A stretch of 64,000 bases of DNA, taken from Sphingobacterium faecale (GTDB lineage Bacteria; Bacteroidota; Bacteroidia; Sphingobacteriales; Sphingobacteriaceae). This document shows, one piece after another, positions 50,330 to 60,264 of this stretch. The position numbers were made by a program, and so were the translations under genes. The notes beneath the pieces are model-generated. The model was not told the origin of the DNA. It saw only the letters and a program-made list of their open reading frames with translations, and did no database searches. Numbering within the stretch: the first letter of the stretch is position 1; the number at the start of each line of letters is the position of its first letter. The DNA is taken from contig NZ_JAERTY010000002.1 of NCBI RefSeq assembly GCF_016746095.1, positions 186,001 through 250,000 of the forward strand, given 5' to 3'.

Positions 50330-51901
50330 TTATTTTTTATTACTATCAACCACGAGTCTTTTCGATCTGTTGGCGATTTCCCAAGCAGTATAGAAAATTA
50401 ATTTTTCACGTTTTACCATCATTGGGAAGTCTATTTTGTCGACAGTATCTTCTGGCGTATGATAGTGGGGGTGTAGACCCGAGAAGAAAAAAGCCGAAGG
50501 AATTCCCTTTTGTGCAAAATTATAATGGTCCGAACGATAATACAGCCGCATGGGTTCATTGGGGTCATTATAAGAGTAGTCTAATCCAATCTGTACAAAG
50601 TCTTTATTGGCTTTCTCCGTAACTTGTTGTAATTCTGAACTGAGTTTATCGAGCCCTATAGCATGGATATAATTGTGATCACCATTAAGATGCTTATCAT
50701 CGATGCGGCCAATCATGTCAATATTGATACAGGCCACTGTATTTGCTAACGGGATGATAGGGTTTTCTACATAAAACTTGGATCCTAAGAGGCCTTTTTC
50801 TTCGGCCGCTAGTCCGATGAAAAGAATGCTTCTTCGCGGTCCTTTTCCTTCTTTTTTGGCTGTAGAAAAGGCTCTGGCTAATTCCAAGACAGCAACAGTT
50901 CCGGAACCGTTATCGTCTGCACCAGGAAAGAATGTCCCATCAGGTAGGATACCATCGTGGTCATAATGCCCGCAGATGACCATAACTTCGTTTTTTAAAT
51001 CAGAACCTTCTAGTAGGCCAAGTACGTTGGGATCATCGAGCTTTTCTTGATTTACTCCCATTTCAGCTTCTAAATGACTTTTTATAATCATTGGTGATTG
51101 AATGCCCTTATTGGCCTGTTTCTTAAACGAAGCTAATGAACTATTAGCCTTGGATAGGATTTGATTAGCAACTTTTTCACTGATATTAACGATAGGAATG
51201 GGTTGAGAAATCGTGCGGTTGATGGTGTTGTTGCCAAGTGTAATACGAGCGGAAGATGATCGGCCTTTCATTCTGTTGAGCATACCTGCGACGAGGGGAG
51301 TAGTGGCCAAGATGAGCTTGGGCTCTAATTTGACAAGTTCCTGGATTCTTTTGAAACGACTTTTAGACCATTCGGATTCGTTACTGTTTCCTGTTAAAAG
51401 AGAGTTCCCATTGTCGTCGAATGGTTCTCCTTCGTTCAATACTAGAATAACTTTACCTTTAATGTCTGTGGACTTAAGTTCGTTGTAAGAAGGATGTTGA
51501 AGACCATAACCAACGAAAACTATTTCCTGCGAAGAGAACTTCTCAATATCATTGTCTCCCTGTACATAAAAATCTTTTCCATTCTCAAATGGAGCCTGGT
51601 CAATACTAAAACTTTTTACGACATGTTCTGTTCGCAATAAGGAGACGGGTTGAAAAAAAGAATTGCCATTAACGATGGGTTGTAAACCGTAGCTTTTGAA
51701 GTGTTCGGCAATATAATTTGCAGCTTTTCTTCCGCCTTCTTGTCCTGTACCTCTTCCTTCAAACTCTTTGCTGGCGAGTATCGTGAGGTGATTGCGAGAA
51801 CTCTCTTCGGTTATAAGTTCTCCATATTTTTTTTGTACCTGAGCGAGACTGCAGCTATATAGCGCAGGTAGGATCAATAAAATAGAAAACAGTTTTTTCA
51901 T
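50330..51901 (-). CDS. M28-family metallopeptidase, exported lipoprotein-like
   Basis: 523 residues from ATG 51901 (the upstream GTG is not needed). The signal KKLFSILLILPALYSC has a lipobox-like LYSC. A protease-associated insert precedes the catalytic core: CGHYDHDG, GADDNGSGTVAVLEL, AAEEKGLLGSKFY, INIDMIGR, and GLHPHYHTPEDTVDK supply the dizinc ligands. Probably an outer-membrane-anchored aminopeptidase. Last gene of the tatC-rpiB set. Confidence 0.88.
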   Translation of the reverse strand: MKKLFSILLILPALYSCSLAQVQKKYGELITEESSRNHLTILASKEFEGRGTGQEGGRKAANYIAEHFKSYGLQPIVNGNSFFQPVSLLRTEHVVKSFSIDQAPFENGKDFYVQGDNDIEKFSSQEIVFVGYGLQHPSYNELKSTDIKGKVILVLNEGEPFDDNGNSLLTGNSNESEWSKSRFKRIQELVKLEPKLILATTPLVAGMLNRMKGRSSSARITLGNNTINRTISQPIPIVNISEKVANQILSKANSSLASFKKQANKGIQSPMIIKSHLEAEMGVNQEKLDDPNVLGLLEGSDLKNEVMVICGHYDHDGILPDGTFFPGADDNGSGTVAVLELARAFSTAKKEGKGPRRSILFIGLAAEEKGLLGSKFYVENPIIPLANTVACINIDMIGRIDDKHLNGDHNYIHAIGLDKLSSELQQVTEKANKDFVQIGLDYSYNDPNEPMRLYYRSDHYNFAQKGIPSAFFFSGLHPHYHTPEDTVDKIDFPMMVKREKLIFYTAWEIANRSKRLVVDSNKK

Positions 51902-51916
51902 GATTTTCACGTTGAT

Positions 51917-52348
51917 TTAACTACAAGCAATTTTATTGACACGATTAGCATGTCGCCCACCTTCGAAGTCTGTCGTCAGGAAAGTCTGTGTTATTTTTTT
52001 TGCGAGGTCTAGATCGACAAAACGGGCAGGAATACAGATAATGTTGGCATTATTATGCTGACGGGCTAGCGCCGCTATTTCATTTTGCCAAGCAATCGCA
52101 GCACGTATCCCCTGATGTTTATTGGCTGTAATAGCTACACCATTTGCACTTCCACAGATCAGAACACCGAGCTCATTTTTCGCATTCTCTATCGATGTAG
52201 CTACAGGATGGGCAAAGTCAGGGTAGTCTACAGAATCCGCTGTTGATGGTCCAAAGTCCTGAACTTCATGCCCCAGTTCCTTTAAGTATGCAATGATTTC
52301 TTCTTTATAATCAAACCCAGCGTGGTCGCTACCTATTGCTATTTTCAT
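51917..52348 (-). CDS. rpiB: Ribose-5-phosphate isomerase B
   Basis: 143 residues. Interconverts ribose-5-phosphate and ribulose-5-phosphate. N-terminal IAIGSDHAGFDYKEEII and the active-site CGSANGVAITANKHQGIRAA are diagnostic. 11 bp after tatC and 15 bp before the M28 gene, so it is in the same transcript. Confidence 0.95.
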   Translation of the reverse strand: MKIAIGSDHAGFDYKEEIIAYLKELGHEVQDFGPSTADSVDYPDFAHPVATSIENAKNELGVLICGSANGVAITANKHQGIRAAIAWQNEIAALARQHNNANIICIPARFVDLDLAKKITQTFLTTDFEGGRHANRVNKIACS

Positions 52349-52359
52349 TTCTCTAATAA

Positions 52360-53226
52360 TTAACTTTTATAAAATTCTTTCTCCTTTAATTCTTTTTCTT
52401 TCTTCACTTTCGAGGAAACCATGATACTGATCTCATATAGTAGGAACATAGGTGCAGCTACTGTAAGCATTGTAATGACATCTGCTGATGGTGTAATTAC
52501 GGCTGCTATTACGAGTATGATTACCGCTGCATATCGTCTACTTGCACGCATGAATTGTGGTGTCATGATACCTAGTTTTGATAGGATAAAGATCAGTATA
52601 GGCAGTAGAAATACAACTCCACATCCCAATGTGAGTGTGGCTACAGTGGACAAGTAGTTGTCAATAGTGATCTGATTCGTTATCTCCGCACTTAATGAGA
52701 TGTTGGCCAAGAAATTGATAGATAGAGGAACGACAATATAATATCCGAATAAAGCTCCTAATACAAATAATAGTGTAGCGTAGAAAACAAATCCGCGAGC
52801 AGATTTCTGTTCTACATCCGTAAGCGCAGGTTTAATAAATAGCCACACTTCAAAGAGAAGATAGGGGAAGCCTAATGCTACAGCCATTAATAAACAGGAG
52901 TTGATCTGCAACATAAATTGCCCAGTCAACTCGGTACTAATGATGTTGAAGGGGATGCGCTGTACGCAAAAATCATCTAGGTTAAAAGTATCAGCGAGCT
53001 TGCACATCATACGATATGTCCAGAAGTCAAGGTTCTTTGGACCCATGATGATCTGATTAAAAACAAAATCGTAAAATGTGAATGATAAGATAGCAAAAAT
53101 AATAATGGCTATAACGGAACGGATGATGTGCCATCTAAGAACCTCCAAATGTTCAAAAAATGACATTTCGGCTTCTATATTCTTTCCTTTTTCTTTGATG
53201 GCATCAATTAGTTTTTTACTAGACAT
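52360..53226 (-). CDS. tatC: Sec-independent translocase subunit TatC
   Basis: 288 residues, six-helix inner-membrane receptor of the Tat system, which recognises twin-arginine signal peptides such as that of the TIM-barrel isomerase at 40931-41914. The N-terminal cytoplasmic motif FFEHLEVLRWHIIRSV and the FEVWLFIKPAL loop are characteristic. tatA/B genes are not in the window. Confidence 0.95.
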   Translation of the reverse strand: MSSKKLIDAIKEKGKNIEAEMSFFEHLEVLRWHIIRSVIAIIIFAILSFTFYDFVFNQIIMGPKNLDFWTYRMMCKLADTFNLDDFCVQRIPFNIISTELTGQFMLQINSCLLMAVALGFPYLLFEVWLFIKPALTDVEQKSARGFVFYATLLFVLGALFGYYIVVPLSINFLANISLSAEITNQITIDNYLSTVATLTLGCGVVFLLPILIFILSKLGIMTPQFMRASRRYAAVIILVIAAVITPSADVITMLTVAAPMFLLYEISIMVSSKVKKEKELKEKEFYKS

Positions 53227-53247
53227 ATTGGTGTTTGTATAGAAAAC

Positions 53248-53284
53248 AAAAATACCATTCTTTAGGAGAAGAATGGTATTTTTT
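53248..53284 (-). terminator. accC terminator
   Basis: AAAAATACCATTCT / AGAATGGTATTTTT 14-bp arms with an 8-nt loop, just past the accC stop and before tatC. Confidence 0.85.
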
Positions 53285-53307
53285 AATATAAAACAAAAAT
53301 TTTACGT

Positions 53308-54663
53308 TTAATCTTCGTCTGGATATTCTGTTAAGTCAAACGTCTCCATGAATTTTGTGGTAAAATTACCTGCTCTAAAATTTGGATCACGCATTAACCG
53401 TAGGTGCAATGGGATCGTGGTCTTAACACCTTCTATGACAAACTCACTCAATGCCCGTTCCATCGTGCTTATAGCTTCCTCTCTTGTCTGTGCGACGCAG
53501 ATTAACTTAGCAATCATGGAGTCATAGTTTGAAGGGATGGTGTATCCCGCATAGACATGCGTGTCTACACGTACACCGTGACCTCCCGGTGAGTGGAAGT
53601 TCGTAATTTTTCCTGGTGATGGGCGGAAGTTGTTGAAAGGATCTTCTGCATTTATACGACATTCGATAGCATGCATTGTCGGTTCATAACTTTTTCCAGA
53701 AATAGGAATACCTGCTGCAACTTTGATCTGCTCTTTGATCAAGTCAAAATTAATGACCTCTTCGGTGACAGGGTGCTCTACTTGAATACGGGTATTCATT
53801 TCCATAAAGTAAAAATTACGGTGTTTGTCTACCAAAAATTCTATGGTACCAGCACCTTCATATTTAACCGCTTGCGCGCCTTTAATGGCAGCTTCTCCCA
53901 TTTTAGCACGTAATTCTGGTGTGATGAATGGAGAAGGAGCTTCCTCTACCAACTTTTGATGACGACGTTGAATAGAACAGTCTCTCTCTGAAAGGTGGCA
54001 TACAGTACCGTATTGGTCGCCGATTACTTGTATTTCGATATGACGAGGTTCTTCTACATATTTTTCAAGATAGATACCATCATTTCCAAATGCTGCTGCA
54101 GATTCTTGACGAGCGGAGTCCCAGCTTGGCTCAAACTCTTCATCCTTCCAAATAATACGCATACCGCGGCCACCACCACCTGCAGTAGCTTTGATAATAA
54201 CGGGGTAACCGATTTCTTTAGCTAATTCAATACCTGTTTTTACGTCTGGAATAAGTCCTGCTGAACCAGGTACAGTAGGTACACCAGCTTTTTTCATGGT
54301 ATCTTTAGCGGATGACTTATCGCCCATTTTTTCGATCTGATCTGCAGTCGCGCCAATGAATTTAATACCATATTCTGCACAGATAGCAGAGAATTTGGCA
54401 TTCTCAGACAAGAAACCGTAGCCAGGGTGTATGGCATCTGCGTTCGTAAGTTCAGCAGCTGCAATGATATTGGGTATATTAAGATAGGAGTCTTTACTCG
54501 CTGGGGGGCCGATACAGACTGCTTCATCTGCAAATCGCACGTGAAGACTGTCTCTGTCTGCTGTTGAATATACGGCTACACTCTTGATTCCCATCTCCCG
54601 ACAAGTGCGGATGATACGTAATGCGATTTCGCCTCTATTTGCTATTAATATTTTTTTGAACAT
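53308..54663 (-). CDS. accC: Biotin carboxylase subunit of acetyl-CoA carboxylase
   Basis: 451-residue ATP-grasp enzyme that carboxylates the biotin on AccB. Start ATG 54663 gives the standard N-terminus [20 protein letters not shown]-grasp motifs [27 protein letters not shown], and [13 protein letters not shown] are present. Last gene of the lipid cluster, separated from accB by a hairpin followed by T residues. Confidence 0.96.
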   Translation of the reverse strand: MFKKILIANRGEIALRIIRTCREMGIKSVAVYSTADRDSLHVRFADEAVCIGPPASKDSYLNIPNIIAAAELTNADAIHPGYGFLSENAKFSAICAEYGIKFIGATADQIEKMGDKSSAKDTMKKAGVPTVPGSAGLIPDVKTGIELAKEIGYPVIIKATAGGGGRGMRIIWKDEEFEPSWDSARQESAAAFGNDGIYLEKYVEEPRHIEIQVIGDQYGTVCHLSERDCSIQRRHQKLVEEAPSPFITPELRAKMGEAAIKGAQAVKYEGAGTIEFLVDKHRNFYFMEMNTRIQVEHPVTEEVINFDLIKEQIKVAAGIPISGKSYEPTMHAIECRINAEDPFNNFRPSPGKITNFHSPGGHGVRVDTHVYAGYTIPSNYDSMIAKLICVAQTREEAISTMERALSEFVIEGVKTTIPLHLRLMRDPNFRAGNFTTKFMETFDLTEYPDED

Positions 54664-54777
54664 AGTGAATGACTTGATTAACACTTTATACGGCATGTTT
54701 TGTTCCGTATAGCATATTTTTTAGAAAGAAAGGGAAACATCGACATCGTGCACAATGAATCCCATTCTCCTAAATTC

Positions 54778-54801
54778 AAAAAAGCTGCTCAAAAAGCAGC
54801 T
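54778..54801 (-). terminator. Terminator-like hairpin between accB and accC
   Basis: On the minus strand AGCTGCT-TTTTG-AGCAGCT followed by six T residues, lying 5 bp past the accB stop and 115 bp before accC. It has all the parts of an intrinsic terminator inside an apparent operon. Confidence 0.75.
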
Positions 54802-54806
54802 AGATA

Positions 54807-55292
54807 TTATCTTGGATCGACTAAGAATAAAGGTTGATCGTATTCGACAGGTTGAGCGTCGTTCACTAATATTTTTACAATTTTACCGGACACTTCTGAC
54901 TCGATCTCATTGAACAATTTCATTGCTTCAACAATACAAGTTACTTTTCCTGGTGTAATATCATCACCTACATTTACAAATGGAGCTTTATCTGGACCGG
55001 CAGAACGATAGAACGTGCCGATCATCGGAGATTTTACCGTAATGAAATGAGATTCATCATCAGCAGCAGGTGTCGCAACTACGGTTACAGGTGCTGCCAC
55101 TGGCGCTACAGGTGCTGGTGCACTTTGGACAGCAACAGGTGCAACAGCAGGTAAAGATGCTGTAACGTACGTTGGTTCCTGATTTGTTTTTATCGTGATC
55201 TTGAAATCTTTTTCTTCAATCGATACTTCATTCACACCTGATTTCGATACGAATTTAATCAGATCTTGAATTTGTTTGATATCCATACTCAT
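54807..55292 (-). CDS. accB: Biotin carboxyl carrier protein of acetyl-CoA carboxylase
   Basis: 161 residues: a helical N-terminus, a Pro/Ala/Val-rich linker (about residues 46-78) and the C-terminal biotinyl domain with the biotinylation site VEAMKLFNE (K125 from the first Met) and the protruding thumb. Start is ambiguous between ATG 55292 and ATG 55286. It lies between fabH (152-bp gap) and accC. Confidence 0.95.
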   Translation of the reverse strand: MSMDIKQIQDLIKFVSKSGVNEVSIEEKDFKITIKTNQEPTYVTASLPAVAPVAVQSAPAPVAPVAAPVTVVATPAADDESHFITVKSPMIGTFYRSAGPDKAPFVNVGDDITPGKVTCIVEAMKLFNEIESEVSGKIVKILVNDAQPVEYDQPLFLVDPR

Positions 55293-55444
55293 ACTTCAGT
55301 AGGTTTTATTTTGTTTATTTAATTTTTAAAATAGCGCATAAAGATACATAAAAGTTTTTTAGGAACTAGCTATTGCTAGGTAACGAACAAGTTATGCAGT
55401 TCTCAATACGCTCGAATACATTCTTTCTAGAAAAGGCTCTATTT

Positions 55445-56434
55445 TTAGTAGGCCCATTTTAAATATACTGAGCCCCAAGTGAAACCGCCACCAAATGCAG
55501 CTAGAATCAAGTTGTCTCCTTTTTTTAGTTGGCTTTCCCACTCCCATAAACAAAGTGGAATAGTGCCACTTGTTGTATTACCATATTTATGGATATTCAC
55601 CATAACTTTTTCTTCTGGAAGACCTGCTCGTTCAGCCGTAGCATCGATGATTCGTTTGTTAGCTTGATGCGGTACCAGCCAAGCAATGTCATCAGCGGTT
55701 AGTTGATTGCGCACCATGATATCATGGGCTACGTCCGCCATATTGGTGACGGCAAATTTAAAGACAGTTTTCCCTTCTTGGTAAGCATAGTGTAAACCGG
55801 CTTCAACTGTCTCATGAGATGCTGGGTTTAACGAACCTCCTCCTTTAATGTTTAAAAACTGACCGCCAGAGCCATCTGTTTTTAAGATTGTATCTTGTAT
55901 TCCATTACCTTCGGTGTTGGGTTCTAAAAGGACTGCACCACAACCATCACCAAATAGGATACACGTATTACGGTCTTGATAGTTTACGACCGATGACATT
56001 TTATCAGCGCCAACAACCAATACTTTTTTGTGTTTTCCAGATTCTATAAATTGTGAACCTGTAGTCAATCCGAATAAGAAACCCGAACAGGCAGCTTGTA
56101 AATCATAACCCCACGCATTCTTTGCCCCAATTTTATCAGCCAAAATATTTGCTGTCGCAGGAAATAGCATGTCTGGCGTACTGGTACAGAAAATGATCAA
56201 ATCGATATCTGCAGCAGTGATTCCTCTTTTTTCAAGTAATCCGTTGACAGCGGGAACTGCTAGATCCGATGTTGCAAGCCCTTCCCCCTTTAGAATGCGA
56301 CGCTCTTTGATTCCAGTACGAGAGACAATCCACTCGTCATTGGTTTCAACCATTGTTTCCAGTTCCTTATTTGTCAATACATAGTCCGGAACATAACCAT
56401 TTACGGCCGTAATGGCTGCATGAATTTTAGACAT
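55445..56434 (-). CDS. fabH: Beta-ketoacyl-ACP synthase III
   Basis: 329 residues. Starts fatty-acid synthesis by condensing acyl-CoA with malonyl-ACP. The catalytic triad is visible: Cys in [12 protein letters not shown], His in VPHQANKRI, Asn in [10 protein letters not shown]. It follows plsX by 10 bp in the standard plsX-fabH order. Confidence 0.96.
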   Translation of the reverse strand: MSKIHAAITAVNGYVPDYVLTNKELETMVETNDEWIVSRTGIKERRILKGEGLATSDLAVPAVNGLLEKRGITAADIDLIIFCTSTPDMLFPATANILADKIGAKNAWGYDLQAACSGFLFGLTTGSQFIESGKHKKVLVVGADKMSSVVNYQDRNTCILFGDGCGAVLLEPNTEGNGIQDTILKTDGSGGQFLNIKGGGSLNPASHETVEAGLHYAYQEGKTVFKFAVTNMADVAHDIMVRNQLTADDIAWLVPHQANKRIIDATAERAGLPEEKVMVNIHKYGNTTSGTIPLCLWEWESQLKKGDNLILAAFGGGFTWGSVYLKWAY

Positions 56435-56444
56435 AATAATTATC

Positions 56445-57383
56445 TTAGTTAAAAGCAGATCTGATCTTGTCTATAAATTTAGACTCTATCATATCTTTGG
56501 ATAGTAATAGCATGTTTTTGATAGCTTCGGGAGTAGATATACCGTGTCCTATAATAACTGGAGCATTCACTCCTAAAATAGGACTTCCGCCATATCGCTC
56601 GTAGTTGAACCTGTCAAAAAAGTCATCCTTAAAGCCTTTCTTCAATGTTACTACATAAAAAGACTCGGCTAACTTCAAGACCACATTGCCCGTGTATCCA
56701 TCGCAAACATATACATCTGCTTGATCAGTGAAAAGATCACGTCCTTCGGCATTGCCTATGAAATTGATTTTTGGATTGGATTTTAATAGGGGATAGGTCG
56801 ATATGGTCAAGATATTTCCTTTTTCTTCTTCTTCTCCGATGTTTAGAAGACCTACTTTGGGATTTGGGACACCATAGACATGCTCGGAGTACAGACTACC
56901 TAAAATGGCAAATTGATTTAACATTTCGGGTTTACAGTCCGCATTGGCACCTACATCAAGTAGGATTCCGTATCCATTTTTAAGTTTAGGTACATTCGTC
57001 GCTATTGCGGGTCTTAATACACCAGGGATTGTTTTTACACTGAACATAGCGCCTACGAGCATGGCGCCTGTATTTCCGGCAGATGAGAAAGAATCTATCT
57101 CTCCGTTTTTTAATAGCTCAAAGCCCTTAGCTACGCTTGAGTTTGGCTTCTGTGTGATAGCTTTGGTGGGGTGTTCATGCATCGAAATGTTCTCGGGCGC
57201 ATGAATATAGTCAAATAGTAAGGGGTCTACTCCAGCTTCTATTATTCGATTTCTACTATCTTCTTCATTTCCGATCAACACTATACGTTGATCATTTTTA
57301 AGAACTTTTTGGGCTTCTATAGCACCAAGAATTGTGGAATTTGGAGCATAATCTCCTCCCAAGACGTCTAATCCGATCTTCAT
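56445..57383 (-). CDS. plsX: Phosphate acyltransferase PlsX
   Basis: 312 residues. Makes acyl-phosphate from acyl-ACP for PlsY. N-terminal [46 protein letters not shown], and [14 protein letters not shown] are typical. It follows rpmF, as in many bacteria, with a hairpin in the 103-bp gap that separates them. Confidence 0.96.
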   Translation of the reverse strand: MKIGLDVLGGDYAPNSTILGAIEAQKVLKNDQRIVLIGNEEDSRNRIIEAGVDPLLFDYIHAPENISMHEHPTKAITQKPNSSVAKGFELLKNGEIDSFSSAGNTGAMLVGAMFSVKTIPGVLRPAIATNVPKLKNGYGILLDVGANADCKPEMLNQFAILGSLYSEHVYGVPNPKVGLLNIGEEEEKGNILTISTYPLLKSNPKINFIGNAEGRDLFTDQADVYVCDGYTGNVVLKLAESFYVVTLKKGFKDDFFDRFNYERYGGSPILGVNAPVIIGHGISTPEAIKNMLLLSKDMIESKFIDKIRSAFN

Positions 57384-57414
57384 CCGTTATTATTTTTCTA
57401 AATCAATAATACGC

Positions 57415-57474
57415 AAAAAACATCCCAAGTTAAAGCAAAATGTTAAATAATTAAGCTTTTTTGGGATGTTTTTC
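57415..57474 (-). terminator. Inverted repeat between rpmF and plsX
   Basis: AAAAACATCCCAA and TTGGGATGTTTTT arms separated by about 32 bp. On the minus strand the 3' arm runs into a T-rich end, so it could act as a partial terminator after rpmF or a processing site. Confidence 0.55.
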
Positions 57475-57486
57475 AAAAGATATTTT

Positions 57487-57678
57487 TTAGACAGCGGCTG
57501 TGTTCTCGATAATCAATTTACCGTTGTAGTATAAATTGCCATCTACTTCGTATGCTTTGTGTGGTACGTGTACAGCACCAGTTTCTTTACATACAGTCAA
57601 TGTAGGTCTTTCAGCCTTATAATGTGTTCTTCTTTTGTCTCTTCTCGATTTCGAAGTTTTACGTTTTGGATGTGCCAT
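57487..57678 (-). CDS. rpmF: 50S ribosomal protein L32
   Basis: 63-residue basic protein (MAHPKRKTSKSRRDKRRTHY at the N-terminus). One cysteine is seen in VCKETGAVHVPH where the zinc-binding form has CxxC, so this is a zinc-independent L32 form common in Bacteroidota. It follows the YceD-like gene by 15 bp, the typical order. Confidence 0.95.
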   Translation of the reverse strand: MAHPKRKTSKSRRDKRRTHYKAERPTLTVCKETGAVHVPHKAYEVDGNLYYNGKLIIENTAAV

Positions 57679-57693
57679 CTCGTATTATGTTTT

Positions 57694-58236
57694 TTAATTG
57701 TTTTTAATATTCTTTAATGCTGCCCAACGTGGGTCTATACTTTCACTCTCTGTTGTTGACTGTTCTTCTGCATCTACTGTGCCGCTTATCTTTGCTAGCA
57801 TTTCGGGGTCACAGGATATGTTTTCACCTTGTTCGCTACACTTTGCATAGTAAGGGACTTGTACATTGACGTATTCGTATAGCAAATTCGCAATGTCCAG
57901 TTCATGGTCTGTCTTGTTCAAGACAATGACCTCTTCTGTCTCGTTGTCCCATTCTTCATTTATAAACTTTACGATTACTCGTTCCGTAAAATGAAGTGGA
58001 GACTCGAATTCCGTTAGACATACATCACACTGTAGAAAAATCCTGCCCTGTATGTCGAAATTGACAATCAGCATGGTCTCTTGCTTTTGTAATGAAACTT
58101 TAGCAAGAAGTTTTCCTTTTTTTACTAATGAATGCTCAAAGCAGTCAAAGAACTTGTCATCAATCTCAAAATCAAAATCATGTATCCCCGCCGCAAGTCC
58201 TGAAAAAGGTATTCTATATTGTTTTAGATACTTCAC
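57694..58236 (-). CDS. YceD/DUF177-family protein
   Basis: 180 residues. DUF177 proteins are cytoplasmic, almost always encoded directly upstream of rpmF, and in some bacteria affect 23S rRNA accumulation. The central cysteine segment FLQCDVCLTEFESPL is visible, with a second Cys pair near CSEQGENISCD. It starts the yceD-rpmF-plsX-fabH-accB-accC series. Confidence 0.9.
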   Translation of the reverse strand: MKYLKQYRIPFSGLAAGIHDFDFEIDDKFFDCFEHSLVKKGKLLAKVSLQKQETMLIVNFDIQGRIFLQCDVCLTEFESPLHFTERVIVKFINEEWDNETEEVIVLNKTDHELDIANLLYEYVNVQVPYYAKCSEQGENISCDPEMLAKISGTVDAEEQSTTESESIDPRWAALKNIKNN

Positions 58237-58306
58237 AATCCTGTATTTGAGCCTGCAAAATTAATGTTTTAAAATCAAGGATGCAATTAATTTTAGAAAA
58301 TATTTT

Positions 58307-58975
58307 TTATTCCTCGTCTCCGTAATATTTAACGCCTAATTCTATTTTGTCCCGGCCATTGGCCATGCGCCATTTGTTAGTGTCACGGAGCGAGTACGCG
58401 CAGCCACAATATTCTTGCATATAGAATTTTTCACGTTTGCTGATTTCGAGCATACGGGCCGATCCACCTTTTTTGCGCCAGTTGAGCGTCCAATATTCCA
58501 TTTCCGGGTGTCGTGAAGCTGCACGAACGCCACAATCATTGATCTGCTCCATGTTTTTCCAACGAGAGATCCCCAATGAACTCGAAATCACATCAAAACC
58601 ATGTGCAGCAGCATACTCCGCTGTTTTTTCGAAACGCATATCAAAACACATCGTGCATCGTATTCCTTTCTCCGGTTCGTTTTCCATACCCTTAGCAAGA
58701 TCAAACCAATGATCTACATCATAGTCTGCATCAATGAATGGTATGTTGTGCTTCTCTGCAAAGCGGATATTTTCCTCTTTGCGTATGTCATATTCTTTCC
58801 TTGGATGTATATTGGGGTTGTAAAAATAAATGGTAAAGTCAATGTCTGAAGCGATGAGGGCTTCCATCACTTCTCCAGCACAGGGAGCACAGCATGAGTG
58901 CAGTAATAGCCTTTTTCCACGCTTGGGTAGGCTTAATTTTTCCCTTACTAATTTGTTGTTGCTATCCATTTTCAT
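58307..58975 (-). CDS. queH: Epoxyqueuosine reductase QueH
   Basis: 222 residues. QueH reduces epoxyqueuosine to queuosine in the tRNA anticodon, replacing QueG. The cysteine motifs CCAPC near the N-terminus, [12 protein letters not shown], and the C-terminal YCGCAYS are the metal-binding and Fe-S ligands of this family. An alternative ATG lies 6 bp downstream. It is 70 bp upstream of the yceD-like gene and may be independent. Confidence 0.92.
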   Translation of the reverse strand: MKMDSNNKLVREKLSLPKRGKRLLLHSCCAPCAGEVMEALIASDIDFTIYFYNPNIHPRKEYDIRKEENIRFAEKHNIPFIDADYDVDHWFDLAKGMENEPEKGIRCTMCFDMRFEKTAEYAAAHGFDVISSSLGISRWKNMEQINDCGVRAASRHPEMEYWTLNWRKKGGSARMLEISKREKFYMQEYCGCAYSLRDTNKWRMANGRDKIELGVKYYGDEE

Positions 58976-59118
58976 TTCCTTCCAAAGTGCAATTTTACGG
59001 AAAACTCTCTACATTAGAAAGTTTTATTGTAGATGTGGCAATTTGGGCTGTTTATTCGTTGTTATGTTATAAAGTGTGAATTTTCTGCTAGGCATGCATG
59101 AATACAAAGCATTTTATA

Positions 59119-59126
59119 TAAGTTTG
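59119..59126 (+). promoter_or_regulatory. Candidate -7 box for the lipoprotein gene (TAAGTTTG)
   Basis: Exact TAnnTTTG match 22 bp upstream of ATG 59149. No -33 TTG at the right spacing. Confidence 0.5.
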
Positions 59127-59148
59127 CATATAAGAATCAAGATGTAGT

Positions 59149-60264
59149 ATGAAGAACTTTCTCTTTAGTATAATAGCAGGATGTATACTGATTTCTGTAG
59201 GTAGCTGTAAACGGGATGATGATGAGCCCGAGCGCGAACGTAGATCCATTTCTAGGTTGTACGTGTCTACCTCGGATTATGCAGCAAGCTCGGCTGCACC
59301 ATCTATTTTTAATGTTTGGCCGGTAGATAATGTAGATGCCGAAGAACTGCCCAAACGAGAAGATTATCGCCCGTTTACCTCTGCTGCAAAAGGAGGAAGA
59401 ATGATTCATTATAGTCCTTTTAAAGGAGGTAGGATTTTTCAAGGTAGTATGAACCCTACCTCCGATCTGGATACATCAGTACATGTGATGGGGATCAGCA
59501 AGACAGGGGTGCTTGATAACAAGACTAGCGCGACTAATCGGATATATGATAAAGTAAGGGGGTTGTATTATGCTGTTGTGAATGATGTCAAATTATCAGA
59601 AGACTATCTGTTGTTTGCGAATGCTTCTGATACAACGAATGGTACTCCAGTTCCTAATTATACCTTATTTGCCGTCAAGGGGCCGGGTACTACCGGCCGA
59701 TTTTCACGCCCCCGTTATAGGATGAAGCTTACTCACAATCCTTGGGGTGTGATCGCAATCGAGAAGGACTTGCTGATTTCCAAAGCCGAAGAAAATGATG
59801 GGGCTATAGTCGTTTATAAAGGTTTTATTAATAAGTTGTTACAGAATGGCGACTCGATTATGGAGGAGTCAGATAACTATCTGTTGAAGATTCAAGGGGC
59901 TAATAATATAAGAGGAATAAGTTATTCGAAATCGGCGGATATCCTAATGGCTACAGATTATAGTACATCTTCGGGGTCAGGCCAGGCTGTTGGTCGGATT
60001 TTGATCTTTGAAAAATTCTCGCAGTATACAAGTGCTCAGGATATCGTGCCTACGCGTATCATAGCCGGAGATTTGACGAGATTGAAGGAACCTTCCGATG
60101 TCGCTATAGATGGAAAGGCAGATGCGAAGTATTTTTTCGTAGCCGATCCCGCTGCCAGACGTGTGTTCCGTTTCCTGATCAGTGCAGATGGGAATGTTGC
60201 ACCTAAAGATGAATTAAATTTCGATAATAGACCTCCGCAATCCATATCCTTAGATTCTCGCTAG
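59149..60264 (+). CDS. Putative lipoprotein with beta-propeller-like repeats
   Basis: 371 residues. Signal peptide with lipobox SVGSC (Cys about 20), then a charged stretch (KRDDDEPERERRS). The body is strand-rich with repeated pattern 'I(F/V)...', ending in SDVAIDGKADAKYFFVADPA, which resembles NHL/SMP-30-type propeller blades. I recognise no named family. The 3' end shares a CTAG tetranucleotide with the convergent SirB1-like gene. Confidence 0.7.
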   Translation: MKNFLFSIIAGCILISVGSCKRDDDEPERERRSISRLYVSTSDYAASSAAPSIFNVWPVDNVDAEELPKREDYRPFTSAAKGGRMIHYSPFKGGRIFQGSMNPTSDLDTSVHVMGISKTGVLDNKTSATNRIYDKVRGLYYAVVNDVKLSEDYLLFANASDTTNGTPVPNYTLFAVKGPGTTGRFSRPRYRMKLTHNPWGVIAIEKDLLISKAEENDGAIVVYKGFINKLLQNGDSIMEESDNYLLKIQGANNIRGISYSKSADILMATDYSTSSGSGQAVGRILIFEKFSQYTSAQDIVPTRIIAGDLTRLKEPSDVAIDGKADAKYFFVADPAARRVFRFLISADGNVAPKDELNFDNRPPQSISLDSR

